NCBI RefSeq assembly: GCF_014174405.1
Contig: NZ_JACEGA010000001.1
Location: forward strand, 3,873,501-3,937,500
Direction of reading: 5' to 3'
Source of the DNA: Variimorphobacter saccharofermentans
Lineage (GTDB): Bacteria > Bacillota > Clostridia > Lachnospirales > Lachnospiraceae
DNA: 64,000 bases
Below the pieces are notes generated by a model that was not told where the DNA came from, ran no database searches, and worked only from the letters and a program-made list of their open reading frames with translations. Below, one piece after another: positions 9,003 to 17,771 of this stretch (within the stretch, counting starts at the first letter, position 1; every line of letters begins with the position of its first letter). Both the position numbers and the translations under genes were made by a program.

Positions 9003-10589
9003 ATGTCAAATCAAATTGGCAGAGGTAATAGCATCAGAGGCAATAAATATAAAGTGCCAAATTATAGTGTAAACACTCAAGCACATTATACCCCTCGGGG
9101 TTCAACGAACAATAATACAACTCCTTCTGCCCCCGACAGAACGGAAACCACACCGAATCAGACAAACAGCACTGCACCAAACAGCAATAATAACATACCC
9201 GGTCGCTCGGCTCCGGGAACCACACCTAGAGGTGGAACAGGAACCAATACCGGAACTACACCTAGACCAAGTACCGGTACCACTCCTGCCATTCCCAGAA
9301 CCAGCACCCCCATGGATGTTACTATTCCCGGTTCCGGTACCATGCCTACCAGACCTACCACCCCTGCCACTCCAATGAACGGCACTACTCCTGGTTCCGG
9401 TACCATGCCTACCACTCCTACCACCCCTACCACTCCAATGAACGGTACTATTCCCGGTTCCGGTACCATGCCTACCAGACCTGGCACCCCTACCACTCCC
9501 ATGAACGGTACTACTCCTGGTTCCGGTGCCATGCCTACCAGACCTACCACCCCAATGAACGGTACTACTCCCGGTTCTGGCACCATGCCTACCAGACCTA
9601 CCACCCCTACTACTCCAATGAACGGTACTACTCCCGGTTCTGGTACCATGCCTACCAGACCTGGTACCCCTACCACTCCCATGAACGGTACTACTCCTGG
9701 TTCCGGTGCCATGCCTACCAGACCTACCACCCCAATGAACGGTACTACTCCTGGTTCCGGTACCATGCCTACCAGACCTACCACCCCAATGAACGGTACT
9801 ACTCCTGGTTCCGATACCATGCCTACCAGACCTACCACCCCAATGAACGGCACTACTTCCGGGGCGAATAATCAATCGAAGAGTGCCACTCCATTTATAT
9901 ACGGAGATTTAAAACCCGGAATTCAGAATACTTCAAAAATGAATACAATTGCTAAGCAGCACATAATGACACCTAACTCTCAAACCAATATGTTGCCCCG
10001 GTCACAGAATGGTATGATGATGCCTGGAAATCAAAATGGTATGATACCTGGTAGACAAAACAGCACGATGGTGCCTGGAAGCCATAACAGCATGATGCCT
10101 GATAATAATCGACAAGAGTCGGATATGCCCCAAATGCCAGTGATGCCATATGGACCGTATCAAGGATTGCCAAATATGTACTGCCCATGCACACCTTACT
10201 CCGTACCAATGGGTATTCCATTAATACCACTGTATGGCTATGATAACAGCGAAGATTTGGATCGGGATGTTAAATATATGAAGCAGCTTTATCCTAGAAT
10301 AGCCAAGGCCATTCAATCCGAAATTGAAGAGGAATGTGATAAATTAGAATATGATGGTAGTATGATGTTTGATGAATATCCAGATAAAGTATCGATTGAG
10401 CGAATAATTGATCATATATATGACAAAGTAAAGAATATTGAAGAAGAGCCCCAGGTAGAGGTGAATAGCCTTTATCTATTTCCTCCGAGAAGGCAACAGA
10501 ATCTTCTAAGAGATGTAATCAACATTATTCTTCTTAACGAGATTTTTAACAGAAGAAGAAGGTATCGAAGCAGAAGACGTTGGTATTAG
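9003..10589 (+). CDS. Pro/Thr/Gly repeat protein, putative spore-coat or surface protein
   Basis: 528 aa. Residues 1-100 are Asn/Thr/Pro-rich and disordered. Residues about 103-287 are tandem repeats of 18-23 residues of the type PMNGTTPGSGTMPTRPTT. Residues about 320-400 are Met/Asn/Gln-rich (GMMMPGNQNGMIPGRQNS). A conserved-looking acidic domain follows (DRDVKYMKQLYPRIAKAIQ, EEECDKLEYDGSMMFDEYPD) and the protein ends in an Arg-rich tail RRRRYRSRRRWY. I recall this acidic domain from unnamed clostridial proteins, but not a function. There is no signal peptide. The sigma-K-like promoter and repeat-rich composition point to the spore coat or exosporium; this is inference. AGGAG precedes the ATG. 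Confidence 0.8.
   Translation: MSNQIGRGNSIRGNKYKVPNYSVNTQAHYTPRGSTNNNTTPSAPDRTETTPNQTNSTAPNSNNNIPGRSAPGTTPRGGTGTNTGTTPRPSTGTTPAIPRTSTPMDVTIPGSGTMPTRPTTPATPMNGTTPGSGTMPTTPTTPTTPMNGTIPGSGTMPTRPGTPTTPMNGTTPGSGAMPTRPTTPMNGTTPGSGTMPTRPTTPTTPMNGTTPGSGTMPTRPGTPTTPMNGTTPGSGAMPTRPTTPMNGTTPGSGTMPTRPTTPMNGTTPGSDTMPTRPTTPMNGTTSGANNQSKSATPFIYGDLKPGIQNTSKMNTIAKQHIMTPNSQTNMLPRSQNGMMMPGNQNGMIPGRQNSTMVPGSHNSMMPDNNRQESDMPQMPVMPYGPYQGLPNMYCPCTPYSVPMGIPLIPLYGYDNSEDLDRDVKYMKQLYPRIAKAIQSEIEEECDKLEYDGSMMFDEYPDKVSIERIIDHIYDKVKNIEEEPQVEVNSLYLFPPRRQQNLLRDVINIILLNEIFNRRRRYRSRRRWY
9309..9864. repeat. Coding tandem repeats, 54- and 63-bp units
   Basis: About nine in-frame copies of an 18-residue unit (54 bp); several carry an extra PTT or PGTPTT step giving 63 bp. 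Units are nearly identical at DNA level and show a higher-order pattern: a PGTPTT unit followed by a GAMPTRPTT unit occurs twice. Such repeats change copy number by slippage or recombination, so length should vary between strains. Confidence 0.9.
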
Positions 10590-10609
10590 TCCTACCACTA
10601 AGTATGGTG

Positions 10610-10760
10610 ATCCCTCCTGTTAAAGAAAACAGGGATGTGGTGCTCCCTATCCCAAGAGCATATATCAAGTAAATACCTATAAACCCCTTATCCATCATCA
10701 GAGCAAATCGGTGTTACCTGAGTAGCAGTCACTTGAGATATCGAAGCCACATCCCTGTTT
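10610..10760. other. Structured intergenic element with mutually exclusive stems
   Basis: The segment AAACAGGGATGTGG (10627-10640) can pair with CCACATCCCTGTTT (10747-10760), 14 bp without mismatch. Its first part can instead pair with ATCCCTCCTGTT just upstream (10610-10621). The two foldings exclude each other. It lies between convergent genes, so it may be a bidirectional terminator. On the minus strand the outer stem is followed by TTTTCTTT. Confidence 0.55.
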
Positions 10761-10827
10761 GATTATTCACAACTGTATTTATTAATCAATAATTTGTATA
10801 AATTCGAGTCTAATTTGATCATCACTG

Positions 10828-11634
10828 TTACCAGCTATCATTTAAAATCGGTGTTGCCATTGTGATTCTGGTTTTATTAGTCAGTTCATTGTAAGTGATA
10901 GCAATCTGTATATTAATCTTATTACCCATCGAGATAATGTATTCGTTTAGCATACCAGTATAAGCATATACTGTATATAAATCGCCCTCATCATACTCAA
11001 TAGCGATCTCTCCCTGCAATTCTTCTACTAGCAGTTTCGCCATTTCATGCTTCTGAGTGTTTGATAGATTCCCTTCCCGATTACCCTCAAACTGTAATGT
11101 TATCTGCTTATCTTTAACCTTAAGATCATTGAACGCCTTTTCAAGTATCTGCTTGTATTTATCGATACTTTCTATTCCCTGTTTTACGATAATGCGTGTA
11201 ATAATATAGTTATTTATTAAGGTACTATCCTCTTCCTGCTGAATACTTACTATCTTAATCTCCGAGGATGCCTGTTTTGCCTGTTTAAAAAAATAACACT
11301 CACTTCGATTGTGTTCTTCCCATAAGATAATATCGTCGTCTATCGTAAGTCCTATTTCATCAGCCAGAGAGTATATCACTTTTTCCTTTTCCTCTTTACT
11401 TAAATATCCTGATTGGTACTCTGCTATGATCTCAATACTGCTCTGAATTTCCTCCGTATCCGATTTCACGAATGCCTCTGTAATCCGGAATTCTTCACGA
11501 AAGAAACGGTTCATCAACATTTGCGTTCCCACAGCAACCCATAATACAATGACAATATAGAGGGTATATTTTGTACGCCTTAATGAAAATAATTGTCGCA
11601 ATTTATTAGAAAAATGTTCCCATTGTTTATCCAC
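10828..11634 (-). CDS. YwmB-like secreted/membrane-anchored protein
   Basis: 268 aa with one N-terminal membrane anchor (about residues 23-42) and an extracytoplasmic domain of alternating helices and strands (GNLSNTQKHEMAKLLVEELQGE, then LYTVYAYTGMLNEYI, then INIQIAITYNE). The layout and size fit the YwmB family, whose fold resembles a TATA-binding protein; in Bacillus the gene lies near murAA and spoIID. The role is not established. The assignment rests on overall pattern, not on a unique motif, so treat it as moderate. The gene is monocistronic and convergent with the repeat-protein gene. Confidence 0.5.
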   Translation of the reverse strand: MDKQWEHFSNKLRQLFSLRRTKYTLYIVIVLWVAVGTQMLMNRFFREEFRITEAFVKSDTEEIQSSIEIIAEYQSGYLSKEEKEKVIYSLADEIGLTIDDDIILWEEHNRSECYFFKQAKQASSEIKIVSIQQEEDSTLINNYIITRIIVKQGIESIDKYKQILEKAFNDLKVKDKQITLQFEGNREGNLSNTQKHEMAKLLVEELQGEIAIEYDEGDLYTVYAYTGMLNEYIISMGNKINIQIAITYNELTNKTRITMATPILNDSW

Positions 11635-11757
11635 GATGCATAACCTCCATTAAGAGAGTCTATTTGTTCGCCTAATAGTATTTCCACAAAACAAGAAATT
11701 ATACATCCTTTTTACTATACCTCTATGTAAATCCATGCTATAATGGATGAAACATCT

Positions 11758-11852
11758 TCCGAAGCAAACCATAGCGGAAGGAGCGGGTTTGCGAAGAAGT
11801 ATGTATCTACTGTATACATAATTACGATAACTTCAGAGTTTCGCAATTGCCT
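11758..11852. repeat. Dispersed repeat, copy 1
   Basis: This 95-bp stretch is nearly identical to the reverse complement of 24751-24846, sharing CAAACCATAGCGGAAGGAGC, ATGTATCT-CTGTATACATAA and CTTCAGAGTTTCG-AATTGCCT. It ends about 30 bp before the DUF402 gene and probably lies in its leader. It lacks the second arm seen in copy 2. Confidence 0.85.
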
Positions 11853-11884
11853 AAATATATCCAAATATGAAAGGAGGTATTTCT

Positions 11885-12391
11885 ATGAACCTACCAATGC
11901 TTTATCGAAGACGATTCATTCCGAATGAACTGATTCCCTTAAAGGATGACGTAATTGTAGAAATGAATCAGGAGCTTATTATTACAAAATGGGTAACCCT
12001 CCGCCCCCGTCGTGATATTGCCAGGGGCATCTCTGCTATCTTTTTAAAAGAGGGCTTCAAAGTCAGTAAGGTATTAGATAAGAATGATAATCTCGTGTAT
12101 TGGTATTGCGATATTATTCAGCCTAAAATTGATCACATAAAAAATACCGTAATCATAGAGGACCTTCTTGTGGATGTCATACTCTATGAAAACGGTACTA
12201 TGCGTATCATGGATTTGGACGAGCTCTCGGAAGCCTTGGAAAGAAACCTAATCACTCAAAATGAGGCCACCTATGCTCTTCGAACCTTGAATCGTCTTCT
12301 TCAGATTATCTATCGTGGAGAGTTTCACTTATTACAGGAACCCGTTAATCAAGCGGAGAAATCTAATCCTCCAGCATCTGAATTCGCTTAA
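11885..12391 (+). CDS. DUF402 family protein
   Basis: 168 aa from ATG 11885, chosen because AAGGAGG lies 7 bases upstream (an in-frame upstream ATG at 11867 would be inside that site). The pattern YRRRFIPNELIPLKDD, then NDNLVYWYCDIIQ and LLVDVILYENGTMRIMDLDEL matches DUF402, a small beta-barrel family that includes nucleoside diphosphatase/RNA-associated proteins such as FomD and YgaC. DELSEALERNLIT and the following helix form the usual C-terminal tail. The function is unknown here. Its 3' end overlaps the convergent rpiB gene by 29 bp. Confidence 0.85.
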   Translation: MNLPMLYRRRFIPNELIPLKDDVIVEMNQELIITKWVTLRPRRDIARGISAIFLKEGFKVSKVLDKNDNLVYWYCDIIQPKIDHIKNTVIIEDLLVDVILYENGTMRIMDLDELSEALERNLITQNEATYALRTLNRLLQIIYRGEFHLLQEPVNQAEKSNPPASEFA

Positions 12392-12791
12392 TATGTCTTT
12401 CCTCACCTGAGAATTCTGTACCTAGAAATGTCTCAACTATTTTTAATGCATGGCCAATACCAATTACTCTGGCTCCCAATGCAAGTACATTAGCATCATT
12501 GTGCAGTCTCGTAGCTTCTGCGCTAAAGCAATCATGGCATAATGCTGCACGAATGCCTTTCATCTTATTTGCTGCAATCGATATACCAATCCCAGTTCCA
12601 CAAATTAGAATACCCTTGTCACATTCCTTATTTTGAATTGCTCTTCCCACGGCTTTCGCATAATCAGGGTAATCACTTGAATTAACTTTACCACAACCAA
12701 AATCCTTATATTCCAATCCCTTTGAATCAAGATATTCCAGTATTGCCTGCTTTAATTCATAACCGGTATGGTCATTTCCAATCGCTATCAT
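12363..12791 (-). CDS. rpiB: Ribose-5-phosphate isomerase B
   Basis: 142 aa, full length for RpiB, which interconverts ribose 5-phosphate and ribulose 5-phosphate in the pentose phosphate pathway. Visible are MIAIGNDHTGYELKQ (active-site Asp-His), SSDYPDYA, LICGTGIGISIAANK (catalytic Cys and anion hole) and LHNDANVLALGARVIG. AAGGAGG precedes ATG 12791. It is third in the conserved Firmicute order sua5-ywlE-rpiB, 14 bp from ywlE. The 3' end overlaps the DUF402 gene on the other strand. Confidence 0.96.
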   Translation of the reverse strand: MIAIGNDHTGYELKQAILEYLDSKGLEYKDFGCGKVNSSDYPDYAKAVGRAIQNKECDKGILICGTGIGISIAANKMKGIRAALCHDCFSAEATRLHNDANVLALGARVIGIGHALKIVETFLGTEFSGEERHIKRIQMLED

Positions 12792-12805
12792 GTATGTATC
12801 CTCCT

Positions 12806-13258
12806 TTATTCTTCTTCATTCAGTTTATAGACTGTTTTTTTCACCAAACGAGCTAATTCAATATAGCACTCCTCATATTCAACCAAGGTTCCTCCGTAGG
12901 GATCTACTACATCACCAATCTCACCGGCATATTCCTTAATCGTATAGATATCCTTAACTCCTGGGTAAAGCTCTAATATTTTTCTCTTTTGACTTTCCGT
13001 CATTGTTAATATAATCGTATTATCATCAATATCAGATGTTTTTAAACCCTTTGATACATGATTCATGATTTCCAAATCATGCTTCTTTAATACCACCTCA
13101 GCCTTTGGATTAATCGGCTCCGGAAATAATACCACCAATCCTCTGGAAAGAACCTTTCTTTCGCTGACCTTTTCCAAATTCCTATATATAGCCTCTGCCA
13201 TCGGACTTCTGCAGGTATTTCCAGTGCATACAAAAATAAGCTTTTGATACTTTTCCAT
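12806..13258 (-). CDS. Low-molecular-weight protein phosphatase (YwlE-like)
   Basis: 150 aa. The P-loop is FVCTGNTCRSPMAE near the N-terminus (CX5R with the nucleophilic Cys, and Thr inside the loop as in the arginine phosphatase YwlE). The general acid Asp lies in DVVDPYGG near the C-terminus. In Bacillus the YwlE enzyme removes phosphate from protein arginine; a tyrosine phosphatase activity is the alternative. The location between sua5 and rpiB is the same as for ywlE in Bacillus subtilis. GGGAGG lies before ATG 13258. Confidence 0.9.
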   Translation of the reverse strand: MEKYQKLIFVCTGNTCRSPMAEAIYRNLEKVSERKVLSRGLVVLFPEPINPKAEVVLKKHDLEIMNHVSKGLKTSDIDDNTIILTMTESQKRKILELYPGVKDIYTIKEYAGEIGDVVDPYGGTLVEYEECYIELARLVKKTVYKLNEEE

Positions 13259-13287
13259 ACTTAACCTCCCTTATGCAGAAATCGTAT

Positions 13288-14358
13288 TTATTTCTCATAT
13301 ACCTTCACTATATGATACCCCGCTGCTTTTAATAACCGATTCATAATTGCTTGTCCCAGACTATTATCCGCAAAGCTCTCAGAAAAAATATATTCTGAAT
13401 GCAACTCATCAAACTCTCTCAATACAGCATATAAACCCGCTGCTATGGTAGCTTCTTCTTTTCTGCTTCCGATGGATTTCACAGTTCCATAATGGTAATA
13501 CTCCTTAGTCTCATCGGTCGCAATGATTCCTACTCTGCTGCCACTTTGAGTTTTTTCTTTTGCTATGAGATTGATTGCCTTTACAACCTCTGCCATTTCT
13601 CCTTCGTAAATGGTAAGGCTCCCTTCCGGTGCATAGTGGCGATACTTCATACCGGGGGCTTTCGGAATCATATTCGGATCCACGTTCTTTCCCATAATAG
13701 CGGGATCGTAGTCTATGACTCCTATGACATTCTCCAGCATCCTTTTTGTAATACATCCGGGTCTCAATATCATAGGTGCTCCGCTGGACAAATCAACAAT
13801 TGTGGATTCCAATCCCAAAGTCGCCTTACCACCATCGATTATCATATCAATCTCTCCATCCAAATCCTGAATTACATGTTCTGCCTTTGTAGGACTTGGC
13901 TTTCCGGATTTGTTCGCACTGGGAGCAGCTATGAATATCCCTGCCTTTGATATAAGTTCTCGGGCAATATGATTTGCAGGCAGACGAATTGCTACCGTAT
14001 CGAGTCCTCCTGTGGTTTCCTTTGGGACACAATCCTGTTTCTTTAAAATTAAAGTCAGTGGTCCTGGCCAAAATGTTCTGGCAAGCTGATAGGCTTCCTC
14101 AGGAATCTCCTTAGCCAGTACCTCCATATCTTCCACCTGAGCTATGTGAACAATTAACGGATTATCCGATGGTCTCCCCTTCGCTTTATATATTTTAGTT
14201 GAAGCTTCTGGATTCATAGCATTAGCTCCAAGACCATATACGGTTTCTGTTGGAAATGCCACAAGGCCTCCGGCTTTCAATATATTTGCAGCGTATTCCA
14301 ATTCCTCCGTATTCTGCGCTTCTGAGTCCATCTTAACGATCTTTGTTATCATATTCAT
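13288..14358 (-). CDS. sua5: L-threonylcarbamoyladenylate synthase (Sua5 type)
   Basis: 356 aa, the longer Sua5 form with an N-terminal YrdC domain (residues about 15-205) and a C-terminal Sua5 domain. YrdC features: GGLVAFPTETVYGLGANA, KGRPSDNPLIVH, FWPGPLTLIL, VAIRLPAN and APSANKSGKPSPT. The linker PGMKYRHYAP is typical of Sua5. The enzyme makes threonylcarbamoyl-AMP from Thr, bicarbonate and ATP for the t6A37 modification of ANN-decoding tRNAs. AAGGAG stands 6 bases before ATG 14358. It is first in the sua5-ywlE-rpiB cluster, with gaps of 29 and 14 bp. Confidence 0.96.
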   Translation of the reverse strand: MNMITKIVKMDSEAQNTEELEYAANILKAGGLVAFPTETVYGLGANAMNPEASTKIYKAKGRPSDNPLIVHIAQVEDMEVLAKEIPEEAYQLARTFWPGPLTLILKKQDCVPKETTGGLDTVAIRLPANHIARELISKAGIFIAAPSANKSGKPSPTKAEHVIQDLDGEIDMIIDGGKATLGLESTIVDLSSGAPMILRPGCITKRMLENVIGVIDYDPAIMGKNVDPNMIPKAPGMKYRHYAPEGSLTIYEGEMAEVVKAINLIAKEKTQSGSRVGIIATDETKEYYHYGTVKSIGSRKEEATIAAGLYAVLREFDELHSEYIFSESFADNSLGQAIMNRLLKAAGYHIVKVYEK

Positions 14359-14475
14359 CAGTAGCTCCTTATATCACGTCGATGGTAGATTATCATATAA
14401 AAATCCAATGATTCCCATGGTTTTATTGACTAATCTTTTTTATCTCGAACAGTATAACATCTTTTGATAGGAAAA

Positions 14476-15243
14476 TCAATCTAGGCCACCCTCATTAATA
14501 AACTGTAATATAGCAAGGTGAATTGCCCAAGCTAGTTTTTCCTGGTAATCCTCCTGTAGTAATAGCTCTGCTTCTCTTGCATTAGACAGATAGCCGCATT
14601 CGGCAATCACAAAAGGACACTCTGTTTTTTTTAACATATAATAATTTTGGTTTGATTTTGCTTTACGATGATTTCCGTCATTGATTGTCTCAATTAACTG
14701 GGCCTGCATAATTTCTGCCAGTTTCTTGCCTTTTTCTGATTTTGCATGGTAGAAAACCTGTGCTCCCTTAACGTATTCTTCCCCAAAGCTGTTCTGATGG
14801 ATACTGACCGCCATGTCAGCTTTGTTATCTTGAATGATTTTTATCCTTTGATTTAGATCCGCATTTTTTTTGTTAGAATCCGATTCCGAATACAAGCCAA
14901 TATCTTCTTCCCGAGTCATTATTACTTTAATATCATTTTGCTCCAGCAAGCTTTTTAGCTTCAAAGCAATGCTCAGATTGATATCCTTTTCAAGGCAATT
15001 ATTGATCCCTACCTTACCCGGGTCCCTTCCTCCATGCCCAGGATCAACCACAATGACAATCTGTTCCTTATCTGTCTGCAATAGATCTTCTTCCTCTGCG
15101 CTTTCAATATTCTCAGTACGAAAAATATTCTTCATTACCCTCACCGATTGATTCGAGGTTATCATGATAGCAAGGAAGATTAGTACTAAAAAAATGATGC
15201 TGAAATATTTCTTCATAAAATCATTCTCGCACTTCCATGTCAT
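14476..15243 (-). CDS. cwlD: N-acetylmuramoyl-L-alanine amidase, CwlD-like
   Basis: An Amidase_3 protein of 255 aa with an N-terminal membrane anchor and an extracytoplasmic catalytic domain: IVVDPGHGGRDPG (zinc His), CLEKDINLSIALKL (Glu), DMAVSIHQNSF (His) and FVIAECGYLSN (catalytic Glu). Length and anchor match CwlD, which removes the peptide side chain from muramic acid so that muramic-delta-lactam can form in the spore cortex. The start is uncertain: ATG 15243 has a crowded ribosome binding site, and ATG 15216 (MKKYFSIIF) gives a more typical N-terminus. Specific assignment to CwlD rather than another amidase is inference. Confidence 0.85.
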   Translation of the reverse strand: MTWKCENDFMKKYFSIIFLVLIFLAIMITSNQSVRVMKNIFRTENIESAEEEDLLQTDKEQIVIVVDPGHGGRDPGKVGINNCLEKDINLSIALKLKSLLEQNDIKVIMTREEDIGLYSESDSNKKNADLNQRIKIIQDNKADMAVSIHQNSFGEEYVKGAQVFYHAKSEKGKKLAEIMQAQLIETINDGNHRKAKSNQNYYMLKKTECPFVIAECGYLSNAREAELLLQEDYQEKLAWAIHLAILQFINEGGLD

Positions 15244-15361
15244 ATTCCTTACATCTTATGAAGTGCGATAATGTCCTATTCATTTCTTATCAAAGAAAGG
15301 GCCTTGCTTGTAAAACTCTCGAAGCCTGTTTGTAAGTTTGCCGAAGCAAATCCAAATAGAA

Positions 15362-15420
15362 ATACGCCCTGAGAATATAGCAGGCTCCAAGCAGGATACT
15401 GCTGCATCTCAGGGCGGTAT
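15362..15420 (-). terminator. Stem-loop terminator of the GH18 gene
   Basis: ATAC-GCCCTGAGA and TCTCAGGGC-GTAT form the outer stem with a smaller GCAG/CTGC hairpin inside, starting 16 bp past the GH18 stop on the minus strand. The tract after the stem (TTTCTATTT) is only moderately U-rich. Confidence 0.6.
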
Positions 15421-15435
15421 CAATGAATACCTCCT

Positions 15436-17142
15436 CTAATTCATATAGCGTACGATTACGTTCCAAATACTTTCTTTCTCTAATCCCAATTTCCAGGAGG
15501 CAATTCCTGCTACATCTGCATCGTAGATAACCTTCATCTTTTCTTCGATGGATTTATCTTCTTCCTGCCATACGCGATATGTCGCATTGTCCTTTTCAAA
15601 CTCCGCATAATAGCATCCTGCTTCTTCATTCCAGGTAGCCTCCACTCCATTGGATTGGAGCAATTCTTCAATGGGAGTCATGGGAAAGCTTTCCGAAGTT
15701 ACTTTACCATCCGATGTTTCCTTCCATAGTCTTGTATAGAAAGGAATTGCTATAAGAACCTTATTCTTAGGAACCATGGTTAATATATTTCTTACTGCAT
15801 CCTTTACAAACCCAATGGATGCTACCGGTCCGGCTATCTCAGATCCGGCATAATGTTCATCATAGGCCATAACCACAACATAATCAACAATCTTACCCTG
15901 CTCTTCCCTGTCATAATATTTCGTATATTCACTGGGAACATAGCTGTCAACAGATAGAACAATACCATTATTTCTACATTTTACGGATAGCTCTCTTAAA
16001 AACTGAATATAATGAATTCCCGCATCCGAAGGTATTTTCTCAAAGTCCACATTAATTCCATTAAGTTTGTATTCCATTGCTGCTTCAATCAGTGCATTGG
16101 ACAAGGTTTCTCTTCTTGAAGTATGGGATAAGAGTTCATACATGTTTATCTCGATATCCACATCATTAACCAATGCCCACACTTCTAATCCAAGATCATT
16201 CGCCTTTTCTACATATTCCTTTGTTGCAATGGAGTCTATGGTTCCCGACACATCATTCACTCTGAACCAGGTCGGGGATATCACATTAACGCTTTTTGTA
16301 GCCTTCACTAACTTCTCCAGATTTGCTGTAGCATCGGTATTAAACACCTGATGGAACACCATATTGATTTTACCCGGTCTTGTCTGTGAGGTATACTCCG
16401 GTGCCTGGAAGGAGCTAGTAAGTGTCTTATAAGCAGATTCCTTAATGAATTTGTTCCTTACATAACCGATTACTCCATCCTTTGTCATTACCTTGGAAAA
16501 GCCTTTAACCGGTGTCTCCTCCATATCAACATACATCAACTCCGTGTCCGCCGGTAATTGAACCAGAATGGGACTTTTAATACTGGCCTCTGTACGAAGC
16601 TGGGTGGGTTTTGACGCCTCTGTATACAAATAGTCTCCCCATTTGTAGTCAATCACAACACGACTTGGATTCTCATAGTATTGATAGTTCATATCCGAAT
16701 ACTTTTGTACAAAATCTATGGACAAATAAACCTGATCCACGAAAACCTTGACTATGGGATAGTCCGAAGCGACCTTAGTCTTAATCATACTTTTTGTTAC
16801 ACTGTATTCACTGCGTTCTGCTTCCGCTTGTAGAATCTCATCCGGAGTGGTGTAAGTTAAAATATTCTCGTTATAGTCCCAATAGAATCGGTGATTAAAC
16901 TCATTCACAACCGTATCCAGGTCCAAATACACCTTACCGTCCAGTAAAAGGCCTTTCTTTTCATATACATGATCCTGAAGAATTACTAATACCTCTGAAT
17001 CCCCTACCTTATAATAATCCGTCAACTGCATTATCTCGTTGCTCGGCTTGAATTTATCTATAAGAATACTAACCACGGCAATAATGATGATTATAAATGC
17101 AGCAGCAGTTCCAAACAGTGCCAATTTTATTCTTCTATCCAT
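15436..17142 (-). CDS. Membrane-anchored SH3/GH18 glycoside hydrolase, sporulation-type
   Basis: 568 aa: membrane anchor (about 7-28); a copper-amine-oxidase-N-like/stalk region (about 45-175); a bacterial SH3 domain (TQLRTEASIKSPILVQLP to IGYVRNKFI, about 185-245); then a GH18 TIM barrel (about 262-565). The catalytic motif reads GINVDFEKIP, keeping the acid/base Glu, and VVMAYDEHYAGSE and LIAIPFYTRLWKE are typical later barrel strands. Related proteins (YaaH, YdhD, SleL type) act on cortex or cell-wall N-acetylglucosamine bonds. AGGAGG precedes ATG 17142. It is transcribed in the same direction as the amidase gene, 190 bp upstream of it, so the two could have linked roles. Confidence 0.88.
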   Translation of the reverse strand: MDRRIKLALFGTAAAFIIIIIAVVSILIDKFKPSNEIMQLTDYYKVGDSEVLVILQDHVYEKKGLLLDGKVYLDLDTVVNEFNHRFYWDYNENILTYTTPDEILQAEAERSEYSVTKSMIKTKVASDYPIVKVFVDQVYLSIDFVQKYSDMNYQYYENPSRVVIDYKWGDYLYTEASKPTQLRTEASIKSPILVQLPADTELMYVDMEETPVKGFSKVMTKDGVIGYVRNKFIKESAYKTLTSSFQAPEYTSQTRPGKINMVFHQVFNTDATANLEKLVKATKSVNVISPTWFRVNDVSGTIDSIATKEYVEKANDLGLEVWALVNDVDIEINMYELLSHTSRRETLSNALIEAAMEYKLNGINVDFEKIPSDAGIHYIQFLRELSVKCRNNGIVLSVDSYVPSEYTKYYDREEQGKIVDYVVVMAYDEHYAGSEIAGPVASIGFVKDAVRNILTMVPKNKVLIAIPFYTRLWKETSDGKVTSESFPMTPIEELLQSNGVEATWNEEAGCYYAEFEKDNATYRVWQEEDKSIEEKMKVIYDADVAGIASWKLGLEKESIWNVIVRYMN

Positions 17143-17342
17143 ACCATCCTCCTCTAACTGCTCCTATGCAGCTACATTTTTACTAACCTATACTCCATAA
17201 TATCTTTCATCATTATAGCATTGTTATGGGATATCGTCATCATAAAATTCTATTTTTATCAATCCTTCGTACAAATTTTACATTTTTTCATAATTTCATT
17301 AAAGGCATTAAACATCCGTTTCCTGCTCCATATAATAAGTAT

Positions 17343-17410
17343 AAGGGATGCGCTTACAGTATATACCGGTTCATAAATAAAAACCCGTATATAAGATAAA
17401 CTCATCCCTT
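17343..17410. other. Nested stem-loop in the 17143-17573 gap
   Basis: AAGGGATG (17343-17350) pairs with CATCCCTT (17403-17410), and inside it TATATACCGGTT pairs with AACCCGTATATA across a 10-base loop. No gene is recognisable in the 17143-17573 gap, which is otherwise AT-rich. It could be a terminator for the kinase operon or a small structured RNA. Confidence 0.4.
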
Positions 17411-17573
17411 CCCTTTGTATGACCCCTCCGACAGAGGTACCATTCCTTCGGTCCAGCTCCCGTCATTCCATATCCTGATCTAATACATATAATACCTGCA
17501 AACATCATCCTACATGGCTTTTAATCACTTGTTACTCTGTAAAAGTATAGAGGGCTTTTTAAGTACCTATGAT

Positions 17574-17771
17574 TCATTTCTTATTCACCAACATATTATA
17601 TATAGTTCCTGATATAAGGCTGTATGGTTTATGAATTAAGTATCCGCTAAGAAGTCTGGTGCAGATTCCCACATCGGATAAGAAGGTCATTTGTGATATG
17701 TTATACTTATCCTCGGTACCATATCCATACAACCTGATTAGTCTGGAAATAAATGATGAAACAGACGACAT
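17574..17771 (-). CDS. Possible small downstream ORF, 65 aa
   Basis: A 65-codon frame overlaps the last 34 bp of the MinD-like ATPase gene in another phase. It begins MSSVSSFISRLIRLYGYG and has no domain that I recognise. The overlap could mean translational coupling, but there is no clear ribosome binding site (only TAGGC near the ATG). It could equally be a remnant of a longer ATPase C-terminus after a frameshift. I list it because nothing else occupies this stretch. Confidence 0.25.
   Translation of the reverse strand: MSSVSSFISRLIRLYGYGTEDKYNISQMTFLSDVGICTRLLSGYLIHKPYSLISGTIYNMLVNKK

Noticed and set aside
9309..9864. CRISPR array
   Set aside because: Repeats are contiguous, in frame and without unique spacers. 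No cas genes are in the window.
9102..9875. Long minus-strand ORFs (257 and 231 codons) over the Pro/Thr repeats
   Set aside because: They are antisense images of the tandem repeats; the plus-strand gene has promoter, RBS and a non-repetitive conserved domain.
10610..10760. c-di-GMP or other known riboswitch
   Set aside because: No conserved riboswitch core was recognised, and the element is between convergent gene ends, not in a leader.
11743..11928. 61-codon ORF before the DUF402 gene
   Set aside because: Runs through the dispersed repeat and the DUF402 RBS; no family features.
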